Shown here: positions 45,032 to 56,708 of the stretch, piece by piece
Position numbering within the stretch: the first letter of the stretch is position 1
Layout: each line of letters opens with the position of its first letter
Made by a program: the position numbers and the translations under genes
Notes under the pieces: generated by a model
Seen by the model: the letters and a program-made list of their open reading frames with translations, nothing else
Databases searched by the model: none
What the model was told of the DNA's origin: nothing
From: Leptodontidium sp. MPI-SDFR-AT-0119
Taxonomy: Eukaryota > Ascomycota > Leotiomycetes > Helotiales > Leptodontidiaceae
NCBI GenBank assembly: GCA_020726505.1
Contig: JAHLEZ010000017.1
Location: 744,001-808,000 of the forward strand
DNA: 64,000 nucleotides
Direction: 5' to 3'

Positions 45032-47105
45032 ATGCTCAACGAAAAACCTCCATCAAGCAGAACGTCCAGCTTCAGCAACCCTTTCAGACATTTCAGAAAG
45101 TTCGTCGCTCCTCTCCCTCATCTCACAATGAAACATCCTCCAATAAAACACGGCAACTAACAAAACCTCTCCCTCCTGCAGATGTAGCAAAGCCTCCCGC
45201 CTTGCCTCAAAAGACGACACCGACAAAGTCAATCCCACTGACGCAGCACCCCCTTCTTCAAACCCTCAAACCCAATCCCAATCCCAACTTCAAACCGACC
45301 ATTCCCTTCCACCCACAACAACCACACTCTTCACGGTCCTCCACGCCTCTCTTGTGGAAACACCTCCATCGGATCGCAAAATATACATCGAAACCTTGCA
45401 AAAGCTACTCAACACTTTCTCTCTCTGCCCCGAACTTACAAGCAGACCTGAATCCAAGTCCGAAACCAAATCCGAATCTAAATCCGAATCTAACATCCCC
45501 ACTAACATCTGCGGCATAACCTCCCGCTCAATTTTCCACAAACGAGCCTATGAGTATATCACCAAAGGCGTGAGAGAGGATCGGACAACAGTCGTGTTCG
45601 TAAGGGAAGAAGGCTGTGAGTTTTGCGAAGCTGTGAAGAGCGCTATTGGTCGGAGTGAGGGGGGTGGGGGGAGGAGGAAAGTGCGGTTGAGTAGGGCGGA
45701 GTGGTCCTTAGTTGATTCGTGGAGGAGGGGGCGAGTTTGTTTGTGTGGTGGGGAGGATGAGAGGAAGAAGGAGAGGGAGAGGGCGGAGAAGGAGAAGAGA
45801 GATGAACTTGCGAACGATCAAGCGAAAACGCGGACCAACTCAATTCAAGATACACATAGCCATGCAAGCGAGGCAGAACAACAACACCAAGACCAAGTCT
45901 CCGCCATAACATCTCTCCCACCAACCCCAGAACCCTCCGCCTTAGCACCAACAAAGCCAAAGCCAGAGTTCACCCCAGAACAAGAAAAAGCTCACCAAGC
46001 ACTAGAAAGACTTCGCCATCTCCGCATGCAAGAAAATCTCCGACTACGAGACGCCGAACTCCGCCTCCTTGTCCCCAAGAACAAACGCCTACCACCTTAC
46101 GGCCGGGATCAACCCCCAGGACTAGACGGGTACAGCGCTACACAGGAACGAGAAGAGGAGTATGGATATCTGTCGAAGTTCTGTTCCACTTTGAATCCGA
46201 ATTCAAATTTCAATGACAACTCTACGTATGAGAGAATTTCCGACTGCGGTAACGATTTCGATTCGAGCTATAGCGATGAAGAGAGCAGACATCGTGGTCG
46301 ATCCGTGACTCGGAGAGAGAGAACTGGATATGGCGTCCCGTATAATAATAACAGGACGAATGGCACGACGTCTTATATTTCCCATCAGGACAGCCGATCT
46401 GAGTTTCACGAGGAGAGGACTGGTTATGGCGTTCCCTATGACAATAACAGGAGTAATGGGACGACACCTCATCCAGCAACCTTGAACTTAGAAGACAACT
46501 CTAGCTCCAGCTCATCTCACGAATCTCGCACTCACACCCCATCAGGCGATTCCGCTTCCAGACCCAGCCAGCATGAGAACCAGCACCAAGACGCCTCACA
46601 TTTCACTACCGCCCTATCCTCATCCGCAGCATATACAATGCCATCCGGCGGTCTTCGCTCCTTCACCTCCCCCTACACCTCTAGCTACACACCAAGCCTC
46701 CTCCAATCCGCACCCAACCGCCTAACAAGCACCGGCACCGACTCACGCTCAACATCATCATCATACATCGCACCACGACATTCCAGAAGACCAGGACCAG
46801 GAACGAACACAAACACGAACAAGAACTTGCCCTCCCATTCCAGCTCCTATTCCAGCTCCTATTCCAGCTCATACTACAGTTCTCGACCGAGTTCGCAGTT
46901 AGCTCTGAGCTCAACTTCAACTTCAATTTCAACTTCCACCTCGGGTACCAGCTCGAGTACGGGTTTAAGTTTAAGTACGAATTCAACTCCGGGATCCGGT
47001 CGTCCTTCCACAGCGCCGAGCACGAGTACGAGTATAAGTCGTAAAGGGAGCCGAGACCATAGAGACGGGAACGGGGACGGGGACGGGTTAACTCGCAAGC
47101 CCTAA
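45032..47105 (+). CDS. Hypothetical low-complexity protein with internal repeats
   Basis: A short first exon (45032-45099, MLNEKPPSSRTSSFSNPFRH) joins across an 82 bp intron to 45182-47105, for 663 residues. A small ordered block around residues 150-185 holds ITKGVREDRTTVVFVREEGC and two further Cys (EGCEFCEAVKS), followed by LVDSWRRGRVCLCG. A Glu/Arg-rich coiled-coil segment precedes QALERLRHLRMQENLRLRDAE. The rest is Ser/Asn/Thr-rich and disordered, with a degenerate SES/SKSE run, a 32-residue tandem duplication (ERTGYGVPYNNNR...) and a Ser-Tyr microsatellite. I do not recognise a family. The Cys pairs hint at metal binding or disulphides, but this is only a guess. Confidence 0.7.
46317..46466 (+). 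repeat. Intragenic direct repeat (two 54 bp units, 96 bp period)
   Basis: Units at about 46317-46370 and 46413-46466 both encode ERTGYGVPY, two or three Asn, Arg, a variable residue and NGTT. Differences are mostly at third codon positions, implying an old in-frame duplication kept under protein-level constraint. Confidence 0.8.
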
Positions 47106-47627
47106 CTCAGGTACAGTACTGTACGAGTGTACGAGTAAGCAATGAGATAAGCAAGTCCAGCCCAGCCCCTTGGATGTACAGTGGTTTTATTTTAGTGCGG
47201 AGATCGGATCGGATCTTCCTTGCCATTGCTTAATACTTTGTCAGACAAGAAAGGACAAGACAGGACAGGACTTAAAATTAGATCCCGGGAGCGCCGGGAA
47301 AAGGAACGTACCAATAGGAAAGCACCGGAAATTCGGTACCTGCGCTGCGCTGCACTGCAATGCACGACAATGCACTGTAATGTCGTACTCCGTACTTCCT
47401 CGTACTTCGTAGAAAGAATAGAAAAACCCGAAGGGGCAAAAAACCGTAATCGTACACAGAATGGAAGATGAATGAAAAACCAACCAACTGTATGTATTTT
47501 ATCTGTAACTCAATCCTGGTATAGTACTGTACAATATCGACAACCCAACCCCAATCCCATTGCCATCTAAACAAAACAAGACCCAGAAAACACAAATCCC
47601 GTAGACAATATGATTTCATGAATATCA
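47106..47627. other. Intergenic between convergent genes
   Basis: 522 bp of 3' flank. 47341-47410 is low-complexity sequence built from TGC/GCA steps (GCTGCACTGCAATGCA) and then two CGTACTTC copies. No gene. Confidence 0.5.
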
Positions 47628-49359
47628 TCATTCCCAATGCCCCCTCAAAAAGTCCCCATCATTCAAGACGCGCTCTTGACATTCCCGCATATATCTCGCC
47701 TGTCGTCCGACCTCCTCAAGTCGGCTCAGCACCTTGCCATTACACTCCACAAAGCCATAGACCTCGTACTTGACACCCACCTCTTTAGACCAGACCTTGA
47801 CCTCCTCGCTGGCCTGGCGCAGGTTATGGCGCGGCATGGTGGGGAACAAGTGGTGGATAGTCTGGAACTGCAGGCCGCCGTGCATCCAGTCCAGCCAGGC
47901 GGGGCAGTCGACGTCCATGGTGGTGCGCAGCTGCTGCAGGGCCCATGGCTCGTTGCGGCTCGGCGTGATGGTCGACATAGCGAAGTGGGAAAGTGTGAAC
48001 TGCACGTGTAGAGGCATGGTGACCATGTGCGAGATCATGAGGAAGAGGATGCGTTGTGTCCAGGTCGGAATCGAACACCACATGATCAGGTACCCGAACC
48101 AGAACCAGAAGAAGACCTGCCCGGAGAGTTCGTAGAATCGGTGCCATCTGTTGGACTTGGGTCCTTTATCCATGAAGATGAATTCCAGAGAGAGCACGTA
48201 GAGGTTGAAGCGGCCGAAGCAGAGGAGTGGGTAGTAGAGGTATTTCTGGTATGGGACCACGAACTGAGCGAATGCGTTGTAGGCCATTACACGGTCGTGG
48301 TAGGTTGAGTAAAGTGATTTGAAGAATTCGGTTGAGACAGCCATGAAGGGAAGATGTTGGATTCCTTCATCGTGTGCGGGGTCGTTGGTCACGATGTGGT
48401 GGATGTTGTGACTGCGTTTCCACCAACCCATTGAGAGGCCTCCCAAGTGGTTTCCGATGGTCATGCCGATGAGAGTGTCGATGTGGTAGTTGTGGGTAAT
48501 ACCTTTGTGGCCGGCGTCATGGGCAATGAAGACCATCTGATGCCAGAAACCACCCATAAAGATCGAGGAGGTGACATACCAGCCGTTGTGGAGGAAGAAC
48601 AGCATAGTGGAGAAGATCACAGTCAGTCTGGCGATGTCGCTCATGTAAGCCCAGTAGTTACAGTTGTAGAGACCTCGATCCTCAAGTTTGGCGATGAGAG
48701 TTCGGAAAGAATCGGCTATCTCGTCAAGCTTTTCTTGGTCCATTGGCGCGGTTGAGTCGGTGGTTTCTGATGTTATCTCAGGAAGCTTGTCGTCAATCTG
48801 AAGATCAATCTTCTCCGGAGTGCTGGTTTCCATGTCCGAGACTGAGGAGCGGGAAGATACAGAGCCGGTACGAGTCCGACGACGAGTGAGACCAGGGCTG
48901 AGATGGTCGGTGTCGAAGATGTCAGAAAGATTTGTCGAGCTGCTGAGGGACTCTGTCTCAGATCCGTCGTCGATTTCAATCTCGATAGTCTCCTCTACTG
49001 GTTGATTAGGCCCTCTTTGGAGCGGAGGTAGAACATTCTCCCATCTCTTTGCGAGAACGCCGATCTGATATCGGAGCATCTGCTTCCTCACATCGGCAGG
49101 ATGAAATCTACAAACGAAATATCAGCCTCGTGACTTTGCTGATAGGGGGCCACGCAGAGAGAGGAACTTACGCAACAATCTCATCGCTCGCATCTCTACC
49201 AACCATGTGTAGAATACACTTGTCCCCTCCTGGATGGTATTGCAACCACGAGTCCAACTTCAACACCTTTCGGTCGAGAATAACAATTGCGTGGCCATCG
49301 TCGATCAGCTGATTGATCTCGACGGGACACAGTACGGTGTCTCTTTTTGAAGGCGCCAT
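47628..49359 (-). CDS. Delta-8 sphingolipid desaturase with N-terminal cytochrome b5
   Basis: Two exons (49359-49172, 49107-47628) encode 555 residues. Residues 1-80 form a cytochrome b5 domain with the heme-binding HPGG at 42-45 and a second His at about 65 (AFHPADV). An acidic/Ser linker precedes the membrane desaturase, whose three histidine boxes are HDAGH (about 259-263), HNIHH (296-300) and QTIHH (478-482). The Gln in the third box is the mark of front-end desaturases. Four hydrophobic helices surround the boxes. Fungal enzymes of this type introduce the delta-8 double bond of the long-chain base of glucosylceramides in the ER. The full N-terminus requires the upstream exon starting MAPSKRDTVLCP. 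Confidence 0.95.
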
Positions 49360-49656
49360 GATGGGCAAAATAAGAGAATGTGCACAATAGTTGGGAGAAA
49401 GTGTTCTAGGCAGAACAAACAGGCAAAGGAGCGAAGAGAAGGAGAGAATAAGAAGCGAAAAAAGCAGAGCGAACAAACGGCAAGAAATCAAGGCAGCTGA
49501 GCTGGTCATATAAGAAGAGCAGATTGTCCCCCTAAGCCAAGGAGCAGAAAGTATCGTCTTTCGTAGGAAGAGGCCCGAATAGGGAAGGTGTTCGCTGAGA
49601 TTGCGCGCCCCAGAGAGAACCCTGCATGCAGAGTGTGGTGCAGGTGCAGCGCAACG

Positions 49657-49680
49657 CAGCCCAGCCCAGCCCAGCCCAGG
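49657..49680. repeat. CAGCC tandem repeat
   Basis: Four and a half units of CAGCC about 300 bp upstream of the desaturase start codon. Confidence 0.9.
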
Positions 49681-50286
49681 TTCTGTTGCGCGGCCCCGGT
49701 CCCCTGCTCCGACAGGACCAACAAGATTGCATTTCTGGGGATCGCAACTCAACCCCCAACTCGACTTTTCAGGGTGCTGCGACGGCCATTCACAGCTTGG
49801 CGTTCAGACATCGCCAATTGCGTGCGCTTAAACGCGCATCCATAAAAGTTCGAACAAGGGTGCTCCTCACACTTCTCGGTCGTATGATCGTATCCCGCGA
49901 TTCCCACGACTAAGGTAAGTTTTGGGTTGGACCCCTATTTTGGACCCCTGTCGGGCCGCGCCTCCAATTGGCTGCCGAAAACCAATTGTCTTGGAACTCT
50001 GATAAAAGCAAAGGCGCGATTCTTGTGTCCAAACTAAGCTCGACGAGAAAGTGGGCTTTTCCCGACGCCCGAGATTCTGTGGAGGGAAGCTGGAGTTGGA
50101 GCTGGAATTGGCAGGTCCTGTGATCCGATCCGATTCTTCAGATGGAGAGTAGCACTTGGCGACCAACTTTTTGAGATTGACCTCGGACGACTTTAACCGT
50201 ACGATAGGACAGGACAGGATGGATGGGATGGGCGGGCGACGTTTAGCATGTGGGAGTGGATGGAGAGGGAGGCGGCACAATTCCAT

Positions 50287-50342
50287 CCTTCTCTTCTCTT
50301 CTCTTCTCTGCTCTTCTCTTCTCTTCTCTGCTCTTCTCTTCC
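50287..50342. repeat. CTTCT pyrimidine microsatellite
   Basis: A 56 bp pure-pyrimidine tract, except for two G interruptions, built on CTTCT with a 20 bp higher-order period (the G-containing unit recurs). Confidence 0.9.
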
Positions 50343-51118
50343 TGGATGCCTGCGTCCTGACTCCTGAGACAAGACACGATAATCTTTTGTTGGATACGGT
50401 CGAGTACGACGACGGTACGATATCGTACGCCACGTATTCTTCATGAGTAAAAGGAGTGCAGCCTATCGCACTTCCTGTTCCAAAAGGGTTTGGCGGATAT
50501 TTACATTTTCGCGAGGAAGCGAGGCGAGTACGGCAACCGACGGTCCCAATCTGGTGAGAGTGGATAGAGTGGAGGGGGGCTGTGCTGCGCCTAGACAATG
50601 CCTGGACACTGCATACCGAACAGCTGGAGATGGGACGAAACTGACGCCTCATGATTGGGTGATGGCCACGGATGAGTCTGATAAAACTTCCGTGTTGGAT
50701 TTCTGGATTTTTAAGTTTCGCCGATAGGACGCCAAAGAATTGCAGTGACCGTGACGGAAAGGGAAGGGAAAGGATAAACTCACGACTCTGTCCTCTTGGG
50801 CAATGTTGCCACTGGTGCGCCTTCGTTGGCTCGCATCACTCTTCGGATGGCCACGTCCTTCGTAATTCCCAGGTTCATCAATTAGGAAGGATGTACCCCA
50901 GTGCATCCATCCTTCGCGTTACTTCTCCACGTAATGCGCAGTAAATCTGTATTTTCGTGCAGTCTGAACTTGTGCATTCCTAATGTGACACAGGAGATGA
51001 TAGGCGAAAGCGAAGACGGGGCCGTCTGAGTCGGGGTCGGGGAGTTAACACGATCGTACTGTAATATTCTCGGAACGGACTTCGGTCGACATTTATGCCC
51101 TGAAGAAGGCATTTGTGA

Positions 51119-51133
51119 GACGTTCGGAACGTC
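51119..51133. repeat. Perfect 15 bp palindrome, with a second small hairpin just upstream
   Basis: GACGTTC-G-GAACGTC is a perfect inverted repeat with a one-base centre. 8 bp before it, ATGCC (51095-51099) and GGCAT (51108-51112) flank an eight-base loop. Their role is unknown. Confidence 0.7.
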
Positions 51134-51575
51134 GTACAGACCGTAATAGATCATGATCTTGGCAGGATGTTTTGACTTCCGAGCCTCCCTATTGCTGTCA
51201 AATCAAGGCTGATTTGATATTGTCGACTGCCCGTTTCGGATTTCCGGTGTTTCCGAAGTCGTCAATAGAATCCAACGCACCGAGCATATTTATCATGCTG
51301 TTCCTTCTCCTCTTATTGCGCTTGTCGTATGAGGATCACACAGCCATCCGCATTTTGCTCGCCGTCTCAGGACCTCTCCCTCTCCTTAGCGAAAATCGAG
51401 TCGTTCTCGCGGAGAGTATTTCCTGGTTCCAACTTCATATCCAACTTCCCACGATACTCTGCCATGACAAGCCATAAGAAACAAGTGTTGGTTTCATACA
51501 CTAGCATTGCAGAAAATGCTCTGAAGTGAACATTCCAGTAGATCAAGGCACTGCCGTTGAATCTCGGAGAATGAG

Positions 51576-52339
51576 ATGGAGCTGGTTCGAGATGAGCTCT
51601 CGTTTGAATACCTAGCAATCGCGACTGGCATCACACAGACCTTGCCAACCAAGGTAACCAATACAGAAAAGATAAGAAGGGTTGCAGAATTGCGACGAGT
51701 GCAAGAAAGGATAGAAACAAATAGGTCCATCGCTGTCCTTGGAGGTTTGGAGGCCGATATCGACCAAGACCTTTTATCCAGAGAAAGACGAACTCTCGTC
51801 CTTTCAAGAGAGGAGCTACTCAACAATCTTGGGAAACGACTACATGAGCTTGTAATGCAAAACTTGCAGATCATGAACATGCGTTTTGCAAGGGAAACGA
51901 TTAGACATCGGAAAAACAGGACAGGAGAAAACAGCAGATACTCAGGGGTGGAAGAACAGGGCATTTTGATCTCAAGGTTTGGGTTCTTTCGTCCCCAATG
52001 TTCTTGGAGCTGGCAAGAAGCACACTCCTATCATGCGCGGCAAATTCGAACCAAACGCAAGATGCAAAAAGGGAAGGATACTTGCTGAGCTAACCCCCCA
52101 GCTTCAAAATCCGCGTTCAAACTCCTCACTCTCTAGAATCTTCGTCCTTGGTAATGTTGCTGAAACTTTCGCTCCCGAGATGGAAAGAGCAGGAGGCCGA
52201 GATTGTCGCTTCCGGTATCGTCCGCTTGATCGCTGGAAGGAGCTCGTTGAAAACATTCGGATCGCAGCTGATGGAGAATGGACTCAAAGGGAGGCTTGGT
52301 GAAGACTGGAAATGTGACGTATCTGATGCAAACCAATGA
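51576..52339 (+). pseudogene. Decayed coding relic spread over three frames
   Basis: The frame at 51576-52088 begins MELVRDELSFEYLAIATGIT and continues through a plausible charged helical region (ELRRVQERIETNRSIAVL, REELLNNLGKRLHEL). After about 51975 the protein-like pattern moves to a second frame (VLGAGKKHTPIMRGKFEP, up to about 52120) and near 52160 to a third (AEIVASGIVRLIAGRSSLK, ending at the TGA 52337-52339). Two shifts without GT-AG introns suggest a gene that has lost its frame. I do not recognise the ancestor, and chance open frames remain possible. Confidence 0.4.
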
Positions 52340-54681
52340 TTGAGAATTGGTGATACCCAGAAAGGGAAAGGAGGGACATAGGAAGTGTGAGGAGTCGACT
52401 CCAAGGATTTCGATCGTTAAAGCTGATTTTTATGTCGTAAGGCGTCGATGACGAGATGTGAGATCTCAGATTCTAGAGTGTGAGACACAGATAAGATGTT
52501 TCGGTAGGGAAGTGAAGGTTAAAGGAAAGTCGGGGATGCGGGGAGGTAGATAGATATGCAGGGCTAGTGCTTGCGTTGGCGGAGAGGGGGTCATTCAACC
52601 CAGGTCCGGAACATTCGGATGTTGAATCTTAAATGAACAACGACACCTGATTCTCCATTCAAACCTGCAATATATTATTTCCTCCTTAAAGTCCGATGAA
52701 TCTATGGATGCTGAAGACTGGATGGAATAATTCTCATCTCGATACCTTTGCATTGGTAATCTGTCGTCCCGCTTGTCAGCCATTTTTATACTTTTCGAAG
52801 CGAGTGACATTCTGGCCGCTACCACGACTAGAGGTCTTCAAGTCGGGTTTCCTTACATCATTTGACGCATTCCGAATACCCTCAAGTTGTCAGTTGAATG
52901 GAGGAACAAAAATACCTCTCATCCGACCTCATCCGGATTCCAGCCTTAACGAAGCACAATGCCACCAAGCGAACAGCGAAAGGAGCGAATTTTCCTGGTA
53001 CTGAAGTTATTCCTCTAGTCAAGTTTAACAACGGGTTCAGTCTTGCTCCAGCGCTCCTGGGATAAGGTAGTTAAAGAAAGGAGTTAATGTATCGCCGTAC
53101 TGCCCTACAGTATATCCGGGGGAACCTCCGATTTTAAATCAAAAAAAGGTGAAGTCAGGAGGTGGTGTGGTGTCTTACTAATCCGCTTGCGCTTTACCAT
53201 AATAGGAGAATGTACCCAACCTCATCTGTGGATGGATGTGGAACGTTTTAGGATGTCTTGTCAATGCTGAAGGACATTACTTAAATTGATGGAGAGCCAC
53301 TGGGGCTGTTGTTTAATTACGGTATGAAGTGGAGTATGTTCATATTCGCTTGTCTGAGTTCTGTACTGCATTATCTCCTTCATCTCACCAGTCTCTGATA
53401 CTATCTGTGTGGTCTAAATATTGAAATTGTTCGGTGTACATTGGAAGTTAAGATTTTAAGCATTTAAATGCCAAATCAAATTCTTCTGTACAATGTTATT
53501 CATCAATCGAGATGGCTAGAGCCACTTCACTATATCCAAAGCCGCCTGTCTCCTCCAGATTCTCTCTCTCTTCTTTCCAACATTCAACTTCATCCTAGCA
53601 CCATCGATACGTCTATTTGCAACCTTCAGCAAAGAAGTGCCGTTTAGGAGACATGAGATCCTTCGCTAGTGGTGAGGTTTCCAGGAAGCGAAGCATCTCT
53701 TCCCACAGTTGCTCTTAAGGCGTTCATATAAAAAGTTCACACTCCACTATTGGGGAGAGTGTGCGTCCTGACCCATTCTCCATCTTTTGGCATCCCGCTT
53801 GGAGTGTAGAGAATAACGAGTAGGTATCTCGAGGGATGTTTCTGAGACTGTGTACGAGGGGAACTACGCCTGAGATGTTGCTCGAACGGATCAGCAGCGG
53901 TACCCAAGCCTGATTACAAGCATGACGAGTTGATATCAAGCTCATTGTAATGTTTTCCTTCTATTAACTTGCTTGCGATGGATGGTTGAAACAAAATCCC
54001 CTTTATGTTGCCTCCCTCGACTAGTGCCTTGCTCGAAAACATACTTTGGGCATCATTCCGATTTCGCTTCATTCGCCGGGAGCCTTGCCAACTCGAATTT
54101 CTACTGTACACATTCTGTTATTCTTCTTAGCTCTAACATCCTCGGTACTTTCTTTATGACTAGCGAATCAGAGAGCTCAGCTGTGGGAGTGCGCAGAATA
54201 CCTTAGTGGTCTGGTCCTGACTTGATCTGATGCTCGAATGGGGGGAATGTGATAGCTCACCAATTATTCCAACAGCAGCGGAGGTTTATTCCGCAACACA
54301 CAGTTCTCCATCCAGCTTCGCTCTGGTATTGCCTTGTTTATGTATGTACGACGGTGATAAATCAACTCGGCAAATAAGCCTCCTAACGGCGCTCAACAAC
54401 TGGACGCCGTGTAAAGATGCGTTTCAGGTACCGTTAAATTCGTCGGACATCTGACGATGCTGCAGGTCATGGAGATTTCGACGTTCCTTTCTTTTCTTGC
54501 CTTGATGCATGGGGGTGGCATGCTGTCAAAGCTTCTTTTATTTTTGAAAAGAGGGGCTTGAATTGACCAATCGGAATACATGGTAAATTTGACCCACCCA
54601 TGCACACTACATGACAACCCACACGCATGGTAGAAAACCGTTCTCGTTCAATGCTGACTCCCATATCAACTGTCCAGAATC
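52340..54681. other. Gene-poor stretch
   Basis: About 2.3 kb. Apart from the possible relic at 53724-54111, I see no gene, repeat family or structured RNA. Confidence 0.5.
53724..54111 (-). pseudogene. Possible decayed coding relic
   Basis: Two adjacent minus-strand frames look protein-like in succession: 54111-53914 ends KLIEGKHYNELDINSSCL, and 53945-53724 continues QAWVPLLIRSSNISGVVPLV and DTYSLFSTLQAGCQKME. The switch occurs in the 53920s with no usable intron between. This could be the remnant of one gene with a frameshift. The family is not recognised and confidence is low. Confidence 0.25.
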
Positions 54682-56495
54682 ATGGATGAAGAACCTGGGG
54701 AAATTTTCGAGACCAACCCTCGATCTCTCCAGTTCATCACCATCACCGACGAGCCAGAATCCCAGAAGGGCGAATTCGCCAACACAGTCCGTTCTCATGC
54801 GAGACGGTCGTTCGTGTATAGGAAGAGAGATCCAAGATTGAAACAAACAAGGACGCAAACTCCCAGGCCAGTTCAAGGTCCCGGCTCAGAAGATTTCACT
54901 GATGACCCTCGCAAACGCCAAGGCAAATTCAAGCTGAATACTTGGTCGATGACACCACGTAAGAAGGCTGTGCGTGGGGATGGAAAGAAGATTGGGGTTC
55001 CTGTACCAATTGTGAGATGGTACGGAGTATGGTCACTTAGAGTTCATACTAAACTTCTTTCCAGATTTCGAACAACGAGTCTTTACAGCCATACGAAAGG
55101 GCAATCCGCCCAACGAGCATCAAAAATGTAGCAACCAAGCAGCTAGTGGACCACTGTCAGTGACCGATTGCTCGCTCCACGCCCCCCAGAACGTCCACTT
55201 ACACTAAACCCTAGTCAAAACAGCTTTCACCCGCAACATCTTCGCCATCAACTACGACAGCTCGTGGAACATCTTCGACGTCACGGACTCGGCACTGCTC
55301 CACGTGACCTGCTGTATGATTGCTCAAAACCGAGACATTCTATGCGGCACAGAGGACTCTCAAAATACACTGTATCACAAGGGAGAGATGATGAAGATCA
55401 TGACTCTCCGTTTAACAGAACCATCGCACAGGCTCAGCGATGCAGACGTCTTTTCGGTTGCTGTGCTCGTGATCCTAGAGGTAATCAGCTCAAGCATGAC
55501 AGCCAACCTTAGCGAGAATATTTGCTGAGATGAAAGTAGAGCATACGAGGAACATTCCAAGCCGCAACTGCTCACAGAGTTGGATTGCTGAGAATGGTCG
55601 ATATGCGTGGTGGATATCAAAGCTTTGAATACAGTCCTCTCATGCTACGACTTTTAGCTTGGTAAGTACAGTAATTTCGCAGCTCACCCATCCCAGGCTC
55701 CCATCCCTCTCGATCTCTAGAATGAATGAGATCTGATATATCCTAATTTACTCTAGGACTGATATAGCCTACTCAATCCGTTTCGCAACCTTACCAGTCT
55801 TCCCCTGTCTTTTTCCCAACAGCATCACAGCCGAGGACCCCTTAGCCAGCAACGCCAAATCATCTCTCGTGACGATTCCCTTCCTCCAACCACATAGGGA
55901 AACCGCCTTAATACTCTCAACCCTTCGCAAAATCTCACTCGCCATCGACCTCCCAAACCTAACTCTCGACGACAAGAGAATCATTGTAAGCGACCTCTAC
56001 AACATCCAACACCGGCTCATCTCATCTCTAAACTCCCCCTCACGAATGGAAATATCTGATCTCGATCACGCCTTCAGGATTGCATCGCTTGTCTATCTCA
56101 ACCATTTCATCCGCGAGCAATCGAATCGAGCTCGTCTCCACGATAATCTCCTCTCTCGTCTAGCAGGCATCTTGACTTCCACGAGATTGGACCTAGAATT
56201 CTCTACAGCGGACAGCGAATTTGAAGTTAGGGACGTACAATGGATGAAAGACCTGCTGGTGTGGATTGTATTCGTGGCACTTGCTGCGTCGAGAGAAGAT
56301 GCTATGCGGGTAGGGTTCGTAGTGGCGTTGAGAAGAGCAGAGCCTGGAATCCTGCGGCTTGGGTTAGACGAGTTGAAAGCTAGGCACAAGAGAGTGATTT
56401 GGAGGGATACTAAATGCTCAAATGCATCGGACGAGATCTGGAATGAGATTACCCAGGGGGGCTTAGGAATGAGATTTGGGCATGTCAAGATCTGA
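54682..56495 (+). CDS. Fungal transcription-factor-like protein (Fungal_trans_2 type, no zinc cluster)
   Basis: Five exons (54682-55011, 55065-55155, 55215-55480, 55540-55661, 55757-56495) with consistent phases encode 515 residues. The N-terminus has FITITDEPESQ and FANTVRSHARRSFVYRKR, the opening of a large fungal family that looks like Zn2Cys6 factors but lacks the CX2C zinc cluster. The middle has FTRNIFAINYDSSWNIFDV and, after intron 3, TAHRVGLLRMVDMRGGYQSF, the regulatory-domain signature, then LLAWTDIAYSIRFA across intron 4. The C-terminus is helical (LNHFIREQ, MKDLLVWIVFVALAA). A nuclear role is presumed but not shown by any DNA-binding motif. Reading each exon alone gives premature stops, so the splicing model matters. 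Confidence 0.82.
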
Positions 56496-56708
56496 AAGTC
56501 GGATGTTACTCATGGCAGGTGGGAATATTTCTCCTGAGAAGTTGCTTTGGCATTGGAGCCTGCATCCATTTTACGCCATATGTGCATAATAATATGTACA
56601 GGTAGAAAGCTACCCTATTCCGATGCTTCAGGATACGTCAAAGAATGCCGCCGACCAACCGAGCAGTCGGTAGCATAGTTTCTCCCACCCGCTCCACGCA
56701 CTTGACAT

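Larger units (their letters stand above)
49360..51471. other. Long upstream region of the desaturase gene
   Basis: About 2.1 kb without a supported gene. It contains a CAGCC repeat (49657-49680), a CTTCT microsatellite (50287-50342) and a pair of hairpin-forming palindromes (51091-51133). Short open frames here have no protein-like pattern. Confidence 0.55.

Noticed and set aside
51099..51133. Hammerhead-ribozyme-like core: CTGAAGA, then GAGA, then a stem and GTC
   Set aside because: The invariant GAAA is GAGA here, stem II does not pair well between the two core boxes, and no stem I partner is evident.
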